Virus record (IMG/VR): IMGVR_UViG_3300032315_000416
Span: 1-57,772 of that record
Strand: one strand, 5' to 3'
Length of the DNA: 57,772 nucleotides
Source of the DNA: a virus
Shown here: piece by piece, positions 26,435-36,845 of the stretch
Layout: every line of letters begins with the position of its first letter
How positions within the stretch are numbered: the first letter of the stretch is position 1
Program-made: the position numbers and the translations under genes
Notes under the pieces: generated by a model
Database searches by the model: none
What the model saw: only the letters and a program-made list of their open reading frames with translations
Told to the model about the DNA's origin: nothing

Positions 26435-28206
26435 TAACTTACCATTCTTATTTGTGGCTGTTCAGCGTGGAGTTTCATTTTAATTCTCTCAAATGGGGCT
26501 ATCCAGTCGCCAAATGTTTCTTGGCGGAACAGCGTCATGCAATCATAATACGGGCATTTTTCACCATCCAGAGCATACAAGTAGTAACCCATAACAGGGA
26601 TAACTACCCAAGTCTCAACGCCCATTGCCGCCGCTAAATGACTGACGGAGGTACACGAACTGATAACTAAATCACAGCTTGCTGCCGCATTTTGCGTATC
26701 TTGCCAGCTATCTAATGGTACTCGTTTTACCCAAGGCGGGCAAGCATCTGCACCCTCATCACGCTGCAATGAGATGAACTCATAGTCCGCACCTTGCACT
26801 GCATCAAACAGCATCTGATACGGAAACTTCTTATTATGGTCATCTTCAAACTTACTGTTACCTTGCCAACGTAAACCAATGCGTTTTTTACGTCCTTTGA
26901 TGACATTTGGCTTAGGGATGTATGGAGTGCCAGATAGGTCTGACATCTCGTATCCAAGGTAGTTTGGGGCCACCATCGCAAACGCCCAGAAGTCGTGGTA
27001 AATGCCGTACTCAGCGCCGTGCTGGATAACCGCAGAGACACCTTCAACTTGCGAGAAGAGCTGTGCCAATGGGCCAGAACAGCAAACAATCACCTTGTTA
27101 CCACGCGCAACTAAGTCTTTAGCGTAACGCACCTGGTGGATCTGATCGCCTAATCCGTGGTCACAATATAGCAAGATAGTGCCTTTAGAACGTCCGTCCC
27201 ACTCTGGCATCGGGGTATCAGGGTGGCGCTCACCAATAATCCCGCAGAATCGACCACGATCCATTTCTTTGTAACCTTCACGAACTTTACCCTGTTTGAG
27301 TAAGTACCATGAGCGGTTGTACGCAGCACGGTGATCGGTTGGGCGCTCTTTGTTTAACTTCTCGGCTAATCTCCAGCCTTCTACAAAGTCGCCCATCTTA
27401 CCTGCGGCTAACTGTAAATCCAAGTCATCCAAGTTAGGGATGGTGCGCTTGTTGTCGTTCCAGAACTCAGGCTGGCAGAACTGGTTATAGTGGTGCTTTA
27501 ATAAGTCATGCGAGTCATCGTTGTGCTGTTTCTTTAATTCTGGTTTGATGTCGTGCATACCAGCATAGCCATGTAAATTCTCGTCGTCTTCTTTGACTGA
27601 GCTGCCGTCAATGTTAGACAGATCGTACTCAAACGGGGCCAGACCTAAGAACTCGTGAATGCGGTCAAGTTCGGTTTTTGGGTTGGCTAATAGGTTATCG
27701 TACTCCACAAACAAGAAGCACTCTGGCATGGCTTCATAGCCTTGCTGCAATGAAATATAGGCTGCCTTTAAATGGTCGGCAAGCTGACCAGAATACATAA
27801 ACTCATCTAAATTCTCAGGCTTGGCAACCCGTACAAAGGAAGCCATACAGTCTGGCACTGGGCGCACGGTAGCAATAATCTTAGGAGCATGTCCGAGTAC
27901 CTGAGTCATAGCACCCATAATGATCGGAATGGGCCAACCACGCCCTTTATCAATCACCACTGGCTTATCGGTATCTTCATAGAACGCATCAATCATGCCG
28001 CGCATGGTCTGCGCTAGTTTCTTACGGTCTGGATCGTTCTCATTCAAAAGACCAGCAGAGTGCCAGGTGTTAGCCAAGCCATCTAAAGCGTGAACTAAAC
28101 CAGATGTTGTAGAGACATGCGTCTCTGGGTTCTGATTAAGGATTGCCGCTAAGACTGTAGAGCCAGAGCGAGGAATACCTGATAAGAAATGCAATGTTTT
28201 TTTCAA
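26434..28206 (-). CDS. Sulfotransferase-glycosyltransferase fusion
   Basis: A 590-aa fusion. Residues about 1-255 are a sulfotransferase: FLSGIPRSGSTVLAAIL (8-24) is the 5'-phosphosulfate loop and KIIATVRPVPDCMASF fits the 3'-phosphate site. About 265-325 is helical and TPR-like (AAYNRSWYLLKQGKVREG). About 340-580 is a GT-B glycosyltransferase of the TPR-linked type: LYCDHGLGDQIHQVRYA, then IGLRWQGN and SSCTSVSHLAAAMGVETWV for nucleotide-sugar binding. It lies between two pairs of RCC1 genes, so it may glycosylate and sulfate them. The substrate is unproven. Confidence 0.85.
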   Translation of the reverse strand: MKKTLHFLSGIPRSGSTVLAAILNQNPETHVSTTSGLVHALDGLANTWHSAGLLNENDPDRKKLAQTMRGMIDAFYEDTDKPVVIDKGRGWPIPIIMGAMTQVLGHAPKIIATVRPVPDCMASFVRVAKPENLDEFMYSGQLADHLKAAYISLQQGYEAMPECFLFVEYDNLLANPKTELDRIHEFLGLAPFEYDLSNIDGSSVKEDDENLHGYAGMHDIKPELKKQHNDDSHDLLKHHYNQFCQPEFWNDNKRTIPNLDDLDLQLAAGKMGDFVEGWRLAEKLNKERPTDHRAAYNRSWYLLKQGKVREGYKEMDRGRFCGIIGERHPDTPMPEWDGRSKGTILLYCDHGLGDQIHQVRYAKDLVARGNKVIVCCSGPLAQLFSQVEGVSAVIQHGAEYGIYHDFWAFAMVAPNYLGYEMSDLSGTPYIPKPNVIKGRKKRIGLRWQGNSKFEDDHNKKFPYQMLFDAVQGADYEFISLQRDEGADACPPWVKRVPLDSWQDTQNAAASCDLVISSCTSVSHLAAAMGVETWVVIPVMGYYLYALDGEKCPYYDCMTLFRQETFGDWIAPFERIKMKLHAEQPQIRMVS

Positions 28207-28219
28207 AACGTTATGTCCT

Positions 28220-29395
28220 TTATGGTGTTATTTTTGCTATGCCTATAGCAGAATCTCTATTTCCTGCAATATTATCCCAAGTTGTTAGCGAACCAACTTG
28301 CACAGGGGAACTGTAGTTTGTTGTATTTCCTAAACCAATCTGTCCATTCGCTCCAGATCCCCAGCCCCATAAAGTGCCGTCAGTTTTGATGGCAAATAAA
28401 CCACTTAAACGAACAGCAATTTTAGACCAATTGGTTAAACTGCCGACTTGTTTGGGGGATGAATAAGACGTTGTGTTTCCAAGACCTAATTGTCCAGAGG
28501 TATTAGCTCCCCATGTCCAGATTGTTCCATCGGATTTAAGTGCAAATGAAAAACTTCCGTGTGCTGCAACATTAGCCCAATTAGTTAGTGACCCCACTTG
28601 TTTGGGGGATGAATAGTTGGTTATATTTCCAAGGCCTAATTGACCGGCTTGATTTCTTCCCCAAGACCATAGTGTGCCGTCTGTTTTTACAGAAATTGTA
28701 TGAAAGCCGCCATTAGCAACTTTGCTCCAGTTTGTAAGAGAACCGATTTGCACAGGTGAATTTACATCAGTAGATCCACCATTACCAATACCCCCAAAAA
28801 GATTTCTGCCCCAAGCCCACAAAGATCCGTCTGTTTTTATTGTGGAGCAGGAATCTAAAACGCAAGAAATATACGCCCAATTTGTTAACGAACCAACTTG
28901 TTTAGGAGAGGAATAAGATGTTGTATTACCAAGACCTAATTGACTATCACTTCCACCACCCCATGTCCAAATAGTGCCGTCTGTTTTAAGTGATAGGCAA
29001 CTAATGCCTCCGCACTGTATTTTTGACCAATTTGTAAGAGAGCCAACTTGTTTTGGTGATGAGTAGTTAGTTAAGTTTCCAAGACCAAGTTGTCCATAAC
29101 TTACATTATTTTGACCCCAGGTCCATAATGTGCCGTCTGTTTTAATAGCGCCAGAAAAATATGAATACCCAGCGGAAACTTCAAGCCAAGTTGTTAAATT
29201 ACCAATTTGTGTTGGTGACGACTTTGATACAGTTGTGCTATCACCAATGCGGCCGTCAGTACCGATTCCCCAAGTGTATAAATAAGGCACAGGAGGGGGT
29301 GGTGGCACAGGCCACTTATTCTGCGCCCGAGCATCAGCAGCTTGGTCTGTTGTCCAGATGCCGCCGTATCTAATGTAGGGAAAAGTTATTGGCAT
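28220..29395 (-). CDS. RCC1 seven-bladed propeller protein (B type, copy 1)
   Basis: A 391-aa protein with seven RCC1 repeats. The start is taken as ATG 29395 (MPITFPY) following the upstream stop as TAATATG, the same junction as at 25308; a longer form needs GTG. The N-terminal anchor-like segment (MPI-FPY-RYGGIW, then a KWPVPPPPP linker) precedes the first blade. Blade 1 (IGTDGRIGDSTTVSKSS) and blade 4 (FGGIGNGGSTDVNS) are the most divergent. Next in the operon is the sulfotransferase-glycosyltransferase fusion. Confidence 0.85.
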   Translation of the reverse strand: MPITFPYIRYGGIWTTDQAADARAQNKWPVPPPPPVPYLYTWGIGTDGRIGDSTTVSKSSPTQIGNLTTWLEVSAGYSYFSGAIKTDGTLWTWGQNNVSYGQLGLGNLTNYSSPKQVGSLTNWSKIQCGGISCLSLKTDGTIWTWGGGSDSQLGLGNTTSYSSPKQVGSLTNWAYISCVLDSCSTIKTDGSLWAWGRNLFGGIGNGGSTDVNSPVQIGSLTNWSKVANGGFHTISVKTDGTLWSWGRNQAGQLGLGNITNYSSPKQVGSLTNWANVAAHGSFSFALKSDGTIWTWGANTSGQLGLGNTTSYSSPKQVGSLTNWSKIAVRLSGLFAIKTDGTLWGWGSGANGQIGLGNTTNYSSPVQVGSLTTWDNIAGNRDSAIGIAKITP

Positions 29396-29396
29396 A

Positions 29397-30545
29397 TTAT
29401 AAGGATAGTGCCATTGACACATATCCGCCGTTTATTTTATCTGGTAGCGCACCCCAGGTGGTTAATGCACCAACTTGTTTTGGAGAGGAGATTCCGGTGT
29501 ATGAGCCAACATTGTCCAAATAGCCTAGTTCACCGAACCTATTTCTACCCCAAGACCAGAGAGTACCATCGGTTTTTGTTGCATAACCATAATAGCCTCC
29601 GCCGGCAACATCTAACCAATTTGTAAGCGCACCAATCTGATTTGGAGAAGATCTGTTAGTAGTGTTTCCGAGACCTAGTTGCCCATAATTATTATATCCC
29701 CAAGACCATAGTGTGCCATCTGTTTTAATAGCAAATACAACTCTTACAGCATTACCTTTTGCTTTTGACCAGTTGGTTAAAGATCCTACTTGTTTTGGTG
29801 ATGAATAATATGTTGTGTTACCTAAGCCTAATTCGCCAAAGCCATTTTGCCCCCAACCCCACAGTGTGCCGTCAGTTTTAACTGCAATAGCAGAGTTTTG
29901 ACTGCCATTTATGTTTGCCCAATTAGTTAGAACTCCAACTTGTTTTGGTGATGAGTATTCTGTTCTGTTGCCTAAGCCTAATTGACCATCACCATTTCGC
30001 CCCCAAGACCATAGAGTACCGTTAGTTTTAACTGCAAAACTACTGTAACCCCCGCAACCAACTTGTAACCAATCTGTTAGTGAACCAACTTGTTTTGGTG
30101 AAGAATAATATGTTAAATTGTTAAGTCCTAGTTGACCGCTATTGTTATTTCCCCATGTCCAAAGTGTGCCGTCAGTTTTTGTTGCAACAGTATGATACCT
30201 AATTGCTATGTTCAACCAATTAGTTAAGGATCCGACTTGTTTTGGGGATGAGTAGTTTGTTCTGTTGCCTAAACCTAATTGCCCACGATTATTAGAACCC
30301 CAAGTCCATAAAGTTCCGTCACTTTTAATAGCTGCACACTGTGTGTCCCCAGTTGAAATTTTTGCCCAATTTGTCAACGATCCAACCTGTTTGGGGGAAG
30401 AATAATTAGTCCTATTTCCTAAACCCAATTGACCACTTGAATTTAATCCCCAAGAATACAAATAATATTGAAAAATGGGTGAGGGGGCGTTAAGCGGATC
30501 AAATGCTCCGTTTTGTAGCCAAGCTCCTGTGTAACGCAGGGACAT
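29397..30545 (-). CDS. RCC1 seven-bladed propeller protein (A type, copy 1)
   Basis: A 382-aa protein with seven RCC1 repeats, the most regular of the four. The start chosen is ATG 30545 (MSLRYTGAW), placed one base after the upstream stop (TAAGATG); the longer form needs TTG. Blade 7 carries an insertion (GYLDNVGSYTG). The DNA repeats between blades and between paralogues are similar enough to support recombination. Confidence 0.85.
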   Translation of the reverse strand: MSLRYTGAWLQNGAFDPLNAPSPIFQYYLYSWGLNSSGQLGLGNRTNYSSPKQVGSLTNWAKISTGDTQCAAIKSDGTLWTWGSNNRGQLGLGNRTNYSSPKQVGSLTNWLNIAIRYHTVATKTDGTLWTWGNNNSGQLGLNNLTYYSSPKQVGSLTDWLQVGCGGYSSFAVKTNGTLWSWGRNGDGQLGLGNRTEYSSPKQVGVLTNWANINGSQNSAIAVKTDGTLWGWGQNGFGELGLGNTTYYSSPKQVGSLTNWSKAKGNAVRVVFAIKTDGTLWSWGYNNYGQLGLGNTTNRSSPNQIGALTNWLDVAGGGYYGYATKTDGTLWSWGRNRFGELGYLDNVGSYTGISSPKQVGALTTWGALPDKINGGYVSMALSL

Positions 30546-30546
30546 C

Positions 30547-30951
30547 TTAGGTGATCGCTTCAAATATTGCTGTATAGGTCAAGGCGTTTGCTGTGCCTGA
30601 CTGTACCGCAAGTGATTGGTTCTCCGTGATGTAGAGGTCTGTAGTCTTATCAACTACGATCAAAGATGCATTGGCTGGTACTGAAATCTGATACGCCAGG
30701 TACGAGATTATGGTAGCCGAGCCAAAGGTTGCATTGTTACCAACCGCTACGGTTGCTGCGGCGGCAGAAGCTGTCGTATTAGACACGATCAAGCCAGTAA
30801 TCTTATGTACCGTGTTAGCGGCTGGGTTAAGACCAGCATCTGCGGTAGTACCGTCAAATGTCCAGCTAGTCGTTACGCCTGTAGTAGACGGAACAACATA
30901 CGCTGTCTGTCCTCTAATTGTGGTTAGTGCTGCAATATTTGGGTTTGCCAT
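30547..30951 (-). CDS. Small beta-rich virion protein
   Basis: A 134-aa protein of Ala/Thr/Val-rich beta sequence (GLIVSNTTASAAAATVAVG). Such short jelly-roll-like proteins are usually head decoration or tail-tip proteins. It starts one base after the collagen-like fibre gene and is followed directly by the first RCC1 gene. No family was recognised; the structural role is inferred from location and composition. Confidence 0.7.
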   Translation of the reverse strand: MANPNIAALTTIRGQTAYVVPSTTGVTTSWTFDGTTADAGLNPAANTVHKITGLIVSNTTASAAAATVAVGNNATFGSATIISYLAYQISVPANASLIVVDKTTDLYITENQSLAVQSGTANALTYTAIFEAIT

Positions 30952-30952
30952 T

Positions 30953-32641
<1,689 letters not shown>

Positions 32642-32654
32642 GGTGCTCTCTTTA

Positions 32655-33053
32655 TTATTGTTTTAAATCGCCAGATTTGCCGGCGGTTGTCGAGTCTGTT
32701 TTATTCTGAGTAAGGAATATTGAATCTCTAGCAGTATTGTTTGGCATCCGTACAAGCTCTCCTACCGGGCTATCAATTGGGCCCTCTGGGGCTTGCGCTG
32801 TAACAACTTGCTGACCACTTATTGGGCCTGTTGCAATATCCGTGTCTGGGCGCGGGAAGCGCAACGAAATATTCTCGGTCTGACGTGCAGGAAGACGCCA
32901 TGGATCATAATTATCTAAATCAACCTTGCATACGCGCATACCCGGAAAGTTTGGGTCGGGCTGTAGATCTGTATAGGCGAACTTACGTCTGCAGCGATCA
33001 CAGATCGCCACAGACAGAACACTATTACCTCGCGTATCAAGGTAGACTGGCAT
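32655..33053 (-). CDS. Small protein with CxxC motif
   Basis: A 132-aa protein. The N-terminal half has [10 protein letters not shown] (about 18-27) and a further Cys (RVCKVD, about 42), a partial zinc-ribbon-like arrangement lacking a clear fourth ligand. The C-terminal half is low complexity. It lies between two structural genes in the same operon. Related phages encode similar HNH-like or zinc-ribbon small head proteins, but no active site is visible here. The function is unknown. Confidence 0.65.
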   Translation of the reverse strand: MPVYLDTRGNSVLSVAICDRCRRKFAYTDLQPDPNFPGMRVCKVDLDNYDPWRLPARQTENISLRFPRPDTDIATGPISGQQVVTAQAPEGPIDSPVGELVRMPNNTARDSIFLTQNKTDSTTAGKSGDLKQ

Positions 33054-33055
33054 AA

Positions 33056-33841
33056 TTACGGAGTCTGACTATCGTTCTTGATTAAGTAACCACCAACGTA
33101 ACAGTTTTGTCTTGCCCCAGCGCCGCCAGAGCCTTGGAACTGAAATTCAAAGTCGGTCTTTTCAGTAAGCGCAAATGGCACACCGTAATTTACAGTAAGG
33201 TTGTTTAAGTAAGTAGCTTGACCAGAAACTAACACCACACCAGATGGGTTTTGTGTTGTTCTTAGGCGTGTGTTCATAAACGCGCCAGATGTTGTCGTCG
33301 TGTTACCATCGCCTTGAAAATAAGTGATGTACAATGTATATCCCGCTGGCACGGTATAGACAGACATTTGAGTCTGGCCTATGCCTGCGTTTACTTGAGC
33401 AATAACTGTAGCGCCACGGGTAAACGTAACATTACCTACCGCATTACCTGCGGTTGTTGTTACATTGTTAATACGCAAAAACGATTGTGTGGTTACAACT
33501 GCAGTTGTGCCGTTTAACGCAACAGACTCAGTAATTGGCGTAAAACTTGCATTTAAACCACTAATTAACATAGTTACTGCGGTGTCGCTTGCAGATGCGC
33601 TAACTACAGAAATGGTGCCTGCAGATCCTGGAAATGGATAGTTACCGCCAGAGCCTGTCAGACCTTCCCAAAGTGGGCCCATTGCTGTAGAGCCAACAAC
33701 AGTGCTGTAGCCGAACAGGTCAATATGGTCGTGGCCCATGATCTGATTACGAGCTACTTGCAAGTCAAAGGGTTCGTAAGCGCCTTGAACGGTTACGGAA
33801 TGAGGGGGTGCTACAAATGTGTTTGAAGGCGTTCCGGCCAT
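33056..33841 (-). CDS. Beta-rich virion protein
   Basis: A 261-aa Thr/Val/Gly-rich protein with little helix. The N-terminus has FVAPPHSVTVQGAYEPFDLQVARNQ, and the centre repeats short alternating strands. No membrane or catalytic motif was seen. It lies 2 bp from the CxxC protein and in a run of small beta proteins downstream of the capsid. It is likely a head decoration or tail structural protein; the family is unknown. Confidence 0.7.
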   Translation of the reverse strand: MAGTPSNTFVAPPHSVTVQGAYEPFDLQVARNQIMGHDHIDLFGYSTVVGSTAMGPLWEGLTGSGGNYPFPGSAGTISVVSASASDTAVTMLISGLNASFTPITESVALNGTTAVVTTQSFLRINNVTTTAGNAVGNVTFTRGATVIAQVNAGIGQTQMSVYTVPAGYTLYITYFQGDGNTTTTSGAFMNTRLRTTQNPSGVVLVSGQATYLNNLTVNYGVPFALTEKTDFEFQFQGSGGAGARQNCYVGGYLIKNDSQTP

Positions 33842-33867
33842 GATTTCTCCTAGATGGTGAAAGAGGC

Positions 33868-33884
33868 GGGTTTCCCCGCCATCT
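33868..33884 (-). terminator. Hairpin between two structural genes (weak terminator or mRNA hairpin)
   Basis: The 46-bp gap holds GGCGGG/CCCGCC, a perfect 6-bp stem with a GAAA tetraloop on the minus strand, followed by TCTTTC. The short pyrimidine run makes it a weak terminator, more likely an mRNA-stability hairpin between co-transcribed genes. Confidence 0.5.
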
Positions 33885-33887
33885 TAA

Positions 33888-34460
33888 TTAGTTATTTGTA
33901 TAACCAGAACCGTAGGCAATGATCGAACCGTCAGCGTTACGTGCTGTGTAGTTAACATCTAATGTGCCACCCAAAGAACCGCTTGTCAATACGGACACTG
34001 CTGCTGCAGAAAATGTCAATGTGGCGTCAAGTGGGCCAATGTTAGCAATAATAGCGGCAACGGCTGCACTAGCGGTAAACACACCAGCGATACGGCCACC
34101 GGCTGCTGTTGGGGTGATTGTACCAAGGGCGGTAGTAGTTACAACGCCAGTTGTTGGGTTGGTAATGCTGATAGACATAGTGATCACGCCACCAGTTAAA
34201 CCAACAGGAACTGTAGTTTGATAAAGAGAAAATGTCTCGATAATAGAGCCAGCTGGCAGTACAAAGGGAACTGCTGTGGTTGTGCCGACAGGGGCGGTTG
34301 TTAACGTAGTAGCTCCAGCGGTTACGGCCGTAATTGGGTTTAAAATTACGTCCTGCTGACTAATACGAACCGCGCCAGTGTTATCTGGGGCGATTGTGCC
34401 GTCGTTAGTTGGGTTGTTGCGCTTGAATACGCGAATGGGGGTTGTAAATGTGCTAGACAT
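33888..34460 (-). CDS. Probable head decoration or structural protein
   Basis: A 190-aa protein, first gene of its late unit (predicted +1 near 34549, about 89-nt leader). The sequence is Thr/Ala/Val-rich beta, and the middle (PVGLTGGVITMSISI) alternates strands and turns. No enzyme motif was seen. Its place directly downstream of the capsid operon and a promoter suggests a high-copy structural protein, such as decoration of the capsid. It could also be a tail protein. Confidence 0.7.
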   Translation of the reverse strand: MSSTFTTPIRVFKRNNPTNDGTIAPDNTGAVRISQQDVILNPITAVTAGATTLTTAPVGTTTAVPFVLPAGSIIETFSLYQTTVPVGLTGGVITMSISITNPTTGVVTTTALGTITPTAAGGRIAGVFTASAAVAAIIANIGPLDATLTFSAAAVSVLTSGSLGGTLDVNYTARNADGSIIAYGSGYTNN

Positions 34461-34546
34461 GTTGATTCCTTATCTCAGTGGGTATCCCAAACTGTCTCTG
34501 AGGCGTCTTGCCGGGAAGTGTCGGCAGTCAGAATGGGATTAATCTT

Positions 34547-34569
34547 CCTATACCTACTAATGCAAAAAA
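34547..34569 (-). promoter_or_regulatory. Late-type promoter motif, copy 3
   Basis: The minus strand has a six-T run, GCATTAGT (34556-34563), six bases (AGGTAT), then AGGAA with +1 predicted at 34549. It starts the structural/fibre/modification unit that runs to 19903. The T-run is shared with the terminator upstream. Confidence 0.75.
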
Positions 34570-34583
34570 GCGGATTAATCCGC
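34564..34583 (-). terminator. Rho-independent terminator 2 after the capsid gene
   Basis: A perfect palindrome GCGGATTAATCCGC (34570-34583) is followed on the minus strand by six T. It is the second of two hairpins after the capsid gene and is adjacent to promoter copy 3. Confidence 0.8.
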
Positions 34584-34593
34584 CCCTATAAAA

Positions 34594-34621
34594 CAAAAAA
34601 CCCCAGGTTTTTAGCCTGAGG
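34594..34621 (-). terminator. Rho-independent terminator 1 after the capsid gene
   Basis: On the minus strand CCTCAGG and CCTGGGG form a 7-bp stem (one G-T pair) with a 7-base loop, followed by TTTTTTG. It lies 28 bp past the major capsid stop. With the next hairpin it forms a tandem terminator. Confidence 0.85.
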
Positions 34622-34649
34622 TTCCAAATACCCTTGTGGGGTTGTTTGT

Positions 34650-35567
34650 TTAGACGCCTGGTGTACCATAAATGTTACGGGCATCGTGCCAGCCTGTTGC
34701 ATAGCGCTCAGTTGCCTTATAGCGCATGCTGTCTGTCTCGAAATCGCCTTCCATGGATTTCTCCATTGGACGACGCATAACGAGCATCAAGCCGTTTTCT
34801 GCATCAGTCTGTACCCACCAAGCCTTAGATGAGCTCAAACGAGTAACAACGTGTGTGCCTTTTGGCAACATACCTGTTGACTTGATTGGGTTCAAATCGT
34901 TGTCGGCTGTACCAGAACGGAGAACAGACTTGAGGATAACCTCTGCCTGGAACTCGAGTGCTGGGGGAACAACCAACTGCTCGGCCTTGAGACGAATACG
35001 CTTACCATTGTTGTCAATGGCGCTGCGGATCTGAATCAAGATTTGCTCAACGGAAGTTTGGCTTAACGAAGCTGCTGTTGATAAACGGTTTGAGTATGTC
35101 AAGCCGTTAGCTACAGGGTGTGCTGTGTTAACCAAAGTTACGCCGTCGCCGCCTACATAACCAGCTGTGAACGCGAAGTTCAGCAAGTTGGCGCAGAGGG
35201 TTTCCTTGGTTTCAATCATAGATTGAGCCAAGTGCTTAGCGAAGGTGCTGCCGATACGAATGTGATCGCCATCTTCCATCAAAACTTTGGTCAAGGCATA
35301 AGCCAAGCCATAGATCTGATAAATGAAGCGGGTGATGTACAATGTACCACCCTGATCGTAGCTAACTGGAGTGCCGTCAGGCATCGCAGGAGCTGCATTC
35401 ATACCATAAAGCATTACTTCTTCGTGGTAGTTACGTGGAATACCTTGGCATTGTTCTACAAAGCCTTTCCACTCATCGGCGCGTTGTTCATAAACGCCAT
35501 CAAAGACTTCGTTGATAATCGGTTCGACTACCGCACGAAAGTCGGTACTACGCATTGGGGTTGCCAT
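34650..35567 (-). CDS. Major capsid protein
   Basis: A 305-aa protein with the features of HK97-fold capsid proteins of the Mu gpT/prohead type: an N-terminal extended arm (MATPMRSTDFRAVVEPIINEVFDGVYEQ), a long spine helix region, a GDHIRIGSTFAKHLAQSM helix, and the GMLPKGTHVVTRLSSSKAWWVQTDAENGL segment common in this family. No protease domain is fused. It is placed after the scaffold and two small head genes, and closes its unit with two terminators. The identification rests on motif and order; the family assignment is moderately sure. Confidence 0.85.
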   Translation of the reverse strand: MATPMRSTDFRAVVEPIINEVFDGVYEQRADEWKGFVEQCQGIPRNYHEEVMLYGMNAAPAMPDGTPVSYDQGGTLYITRFIYQIYGLAYALTKVLMEDGDHIRIGSTFAKHLAQSMIETKETLCANLLNFAFTAGYVGGDGVTLVNTAHPVANGLTYSNRLSTAASLSQTSVEQILIQIRSAIDNNGKRIRLKAEQLVVPPALEFQAEVILKSVLRSGTADNDLNPIKSTGMLPKGTHVVTRLSSSKAWWVQTDAENGLMLVMRRPMEKSMEGDFETDSMRYKATERYATGWHDARNIYGTPGV

Positions 35568-35590
35568 GTTTTAGTCCTTTCTTTCGTTAA

Positions 35591-36253
35591 TTAGGCCGAG
35601 ACCGATGGGGCTACGAGCTGGCTGTTTGCGATCTGAACTTGAATGATGGTGTTTGTGTCACCCCATGCATTAAGTTCGCCTGTTGGGTAAGCAACTTCAC
35701 GACCCAAACCAACGCATTTAACTTGACCCTGACCTGTACCAGCGGTAACAGGAGTGTTAGCTAAAGCTGTGGTTGAGAAACCAGCGCCGCCATTACCGAT
35801 AGCAAAGCCATCAGCAGTGGTGTAGCCAGTTGCAGCCGAGAAGTCAAAGCCTTTACCGATTGCTGTGTTAGCAACAGTACCGACTGCTTGCATTTCATAA
35901 ACCAGTTGTGGATCTGTGAAGAGCCAGAAAATGATTTCTGTAGATGCGTCAAGAGTTGCTTTGGAAGCCCATTTGGATACTGAACGACGACCTTGTGAGT
36001 CAGTAAATTCAACACCGTCAAAAGAGCCGATGAGGCGAGTTGTGGCTGCGCCAGCTAAGGTCAAAGCGCCCGCACTAGTCACTGCTACAGGTGTAAACTG
36101 GTAAAATGCTTGACCAGCTGACAATGTGTAGTTAGCGGAATAGTTTGGAGTTCCAGTGACGAAGGAGTTCGTACCTGCGAAAGGTGTCGAACGATCCAAA
36201 CCACTTGGGTGGAACGCTGGCTTCAGACCAAAGGGTTTTAATGTCGTAGACAT
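35591..36253 (-). CDS. Head-associated protein (decoration or capsid cementing)
   Basis: A 220-aa protein that starts MSTTLKPFGLKPAFHPSG, with beta-rich sequence throughout and a helix-poor core. It lies between the scaffold-side genes and the major capsid gene. Many phages encode a similar protein beside the capsid that stabilises the shell. The C-terminus (TNTIIQVQIANSQ) fits a beta-strand assembly. The role is inferred from synteny. Confidence 0.7.
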   Translation of the reverse strand: MSTTLKPFGLKPAFHPSGLDRSTPFAGTNSFVTGTPNYSANYTLSAGQAFYQFTPVAVTSAGALTLAGAATTRLIGSFDGVEFTDSQGRRSVSKWASKATLDASTEIIFWLFTDPQLVYEMQAVGTVANTAIGKGFDFSAATGYTTADGFAIGNGGAGFSTTALANTPVTAGTGQGQVKCVGLGREVAYPTGELNAWGDTNTIIQVQIANSQLVAPSVSA

Positions 36254-36285
36254 ATGTTTATTTCCTTTGTTATATTTGAAGTATA

Positions 36286-36840
36286 TTAATCAAAACGAAT
36301 GTTGGCATTCGCCTTTGCTTGTTCTTTTTCCATTTCCAGAATACCTTGTTCCATGATTGATCTACCACCTTTGCCTTCTTGAGCTGAGCTCCGAACTTGC
36401 GCGGTAATATTCTGTTGATGAGCTAGCGGATCCTCTAGGTGCATCATACGCATCACTTCTTGGTAAATTTCTTCTGGTAACTTAAATAGAACCATTTCAT
36501 TACAGCTAATACAGCCTTCAAACTTGCCTGAGCTCATTTTGCCTAGTCCTTCAAAGCCTTTTCCTAAATCTGAGGCTTTAACTGGCTCATATCCCAATGC
36601 CACGCGTTTGTCGATACTGTCGTAATTATTTGTAGTGGATAACCAGCACAAATGCATACCCGGAATGATACCTTCCGGAAGGTCAGGCAACGCGCTATTT
36701 TGCCATTTGTCTCTGAACGCCTCTGCACGTTCGCGCTTGCTTTTTGCATCCGGATCTGCTGCTAGCATCCGTTCTTTCGTTTCTTCGACTCGATCTGCTA
36801 AACGATCTTCGATGTCACGTTTTACTCTTGGATTTGCCAT
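36286..36840 (-). CDS. Uncharacterised head-region protein with CxxC
   Basis: A 184-aa protein, helical at both ends (about 1-45 and 130-184). The middle contains IIPGMHLCWLSTTNN and CISCNEMVLFKLP, with a CxxC near 112. It lies between the scaffold and the capsid-side genes. The charged ends fit a scaffold-interacting or head-morphogenesis protein. A catalytic residue pattern was not found, so no protease call is made. Confidence 0.65.
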   Translation of the reverse strand: MANPRVKRDIEDRLADRVEETKERMLAADPDAKSKRERAEAFRDKWQNSALPDLPEGIIPGMHLCWLSTTNNYDSIDKRVALGYEPVKASDLGKGFEGLGKMSSGKFEGCISCNEMVLFKLPEEIYQEVMRMMHLEDPLAHQQNITAQVRSSAQEGKGGRSIMEQGILEMEKEQAKANANIRFD

Positions 36841-36845
36841 GATAA

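Larger units (their letters stand above)
24157..30545 (-). repeat. Four-gene RCC1 repeat field, 28 blades in two A-B pairs
   Basis: Four propeller genes are arranged as A1-B1, a sulfotransferase-glycosyltransferase, then A2-B2. Each contributes seven blades of about 150 bp whose DNA is similar (recurrent segments encode SSPKQVGSLTNW). Both A-B junctions share the same TAATATGCCAAT sequence and both B proteins share an N-terminal anchor, so the pair was duplicated as a unit. Confidence 0.85.

Noticed and set aside
24157-30545. Diversity-generating retroelement acting on RCC1 blades
   Set aside because: No reverse transcriptase and no template/variable repeat pair with adenine-directed changes were seen.
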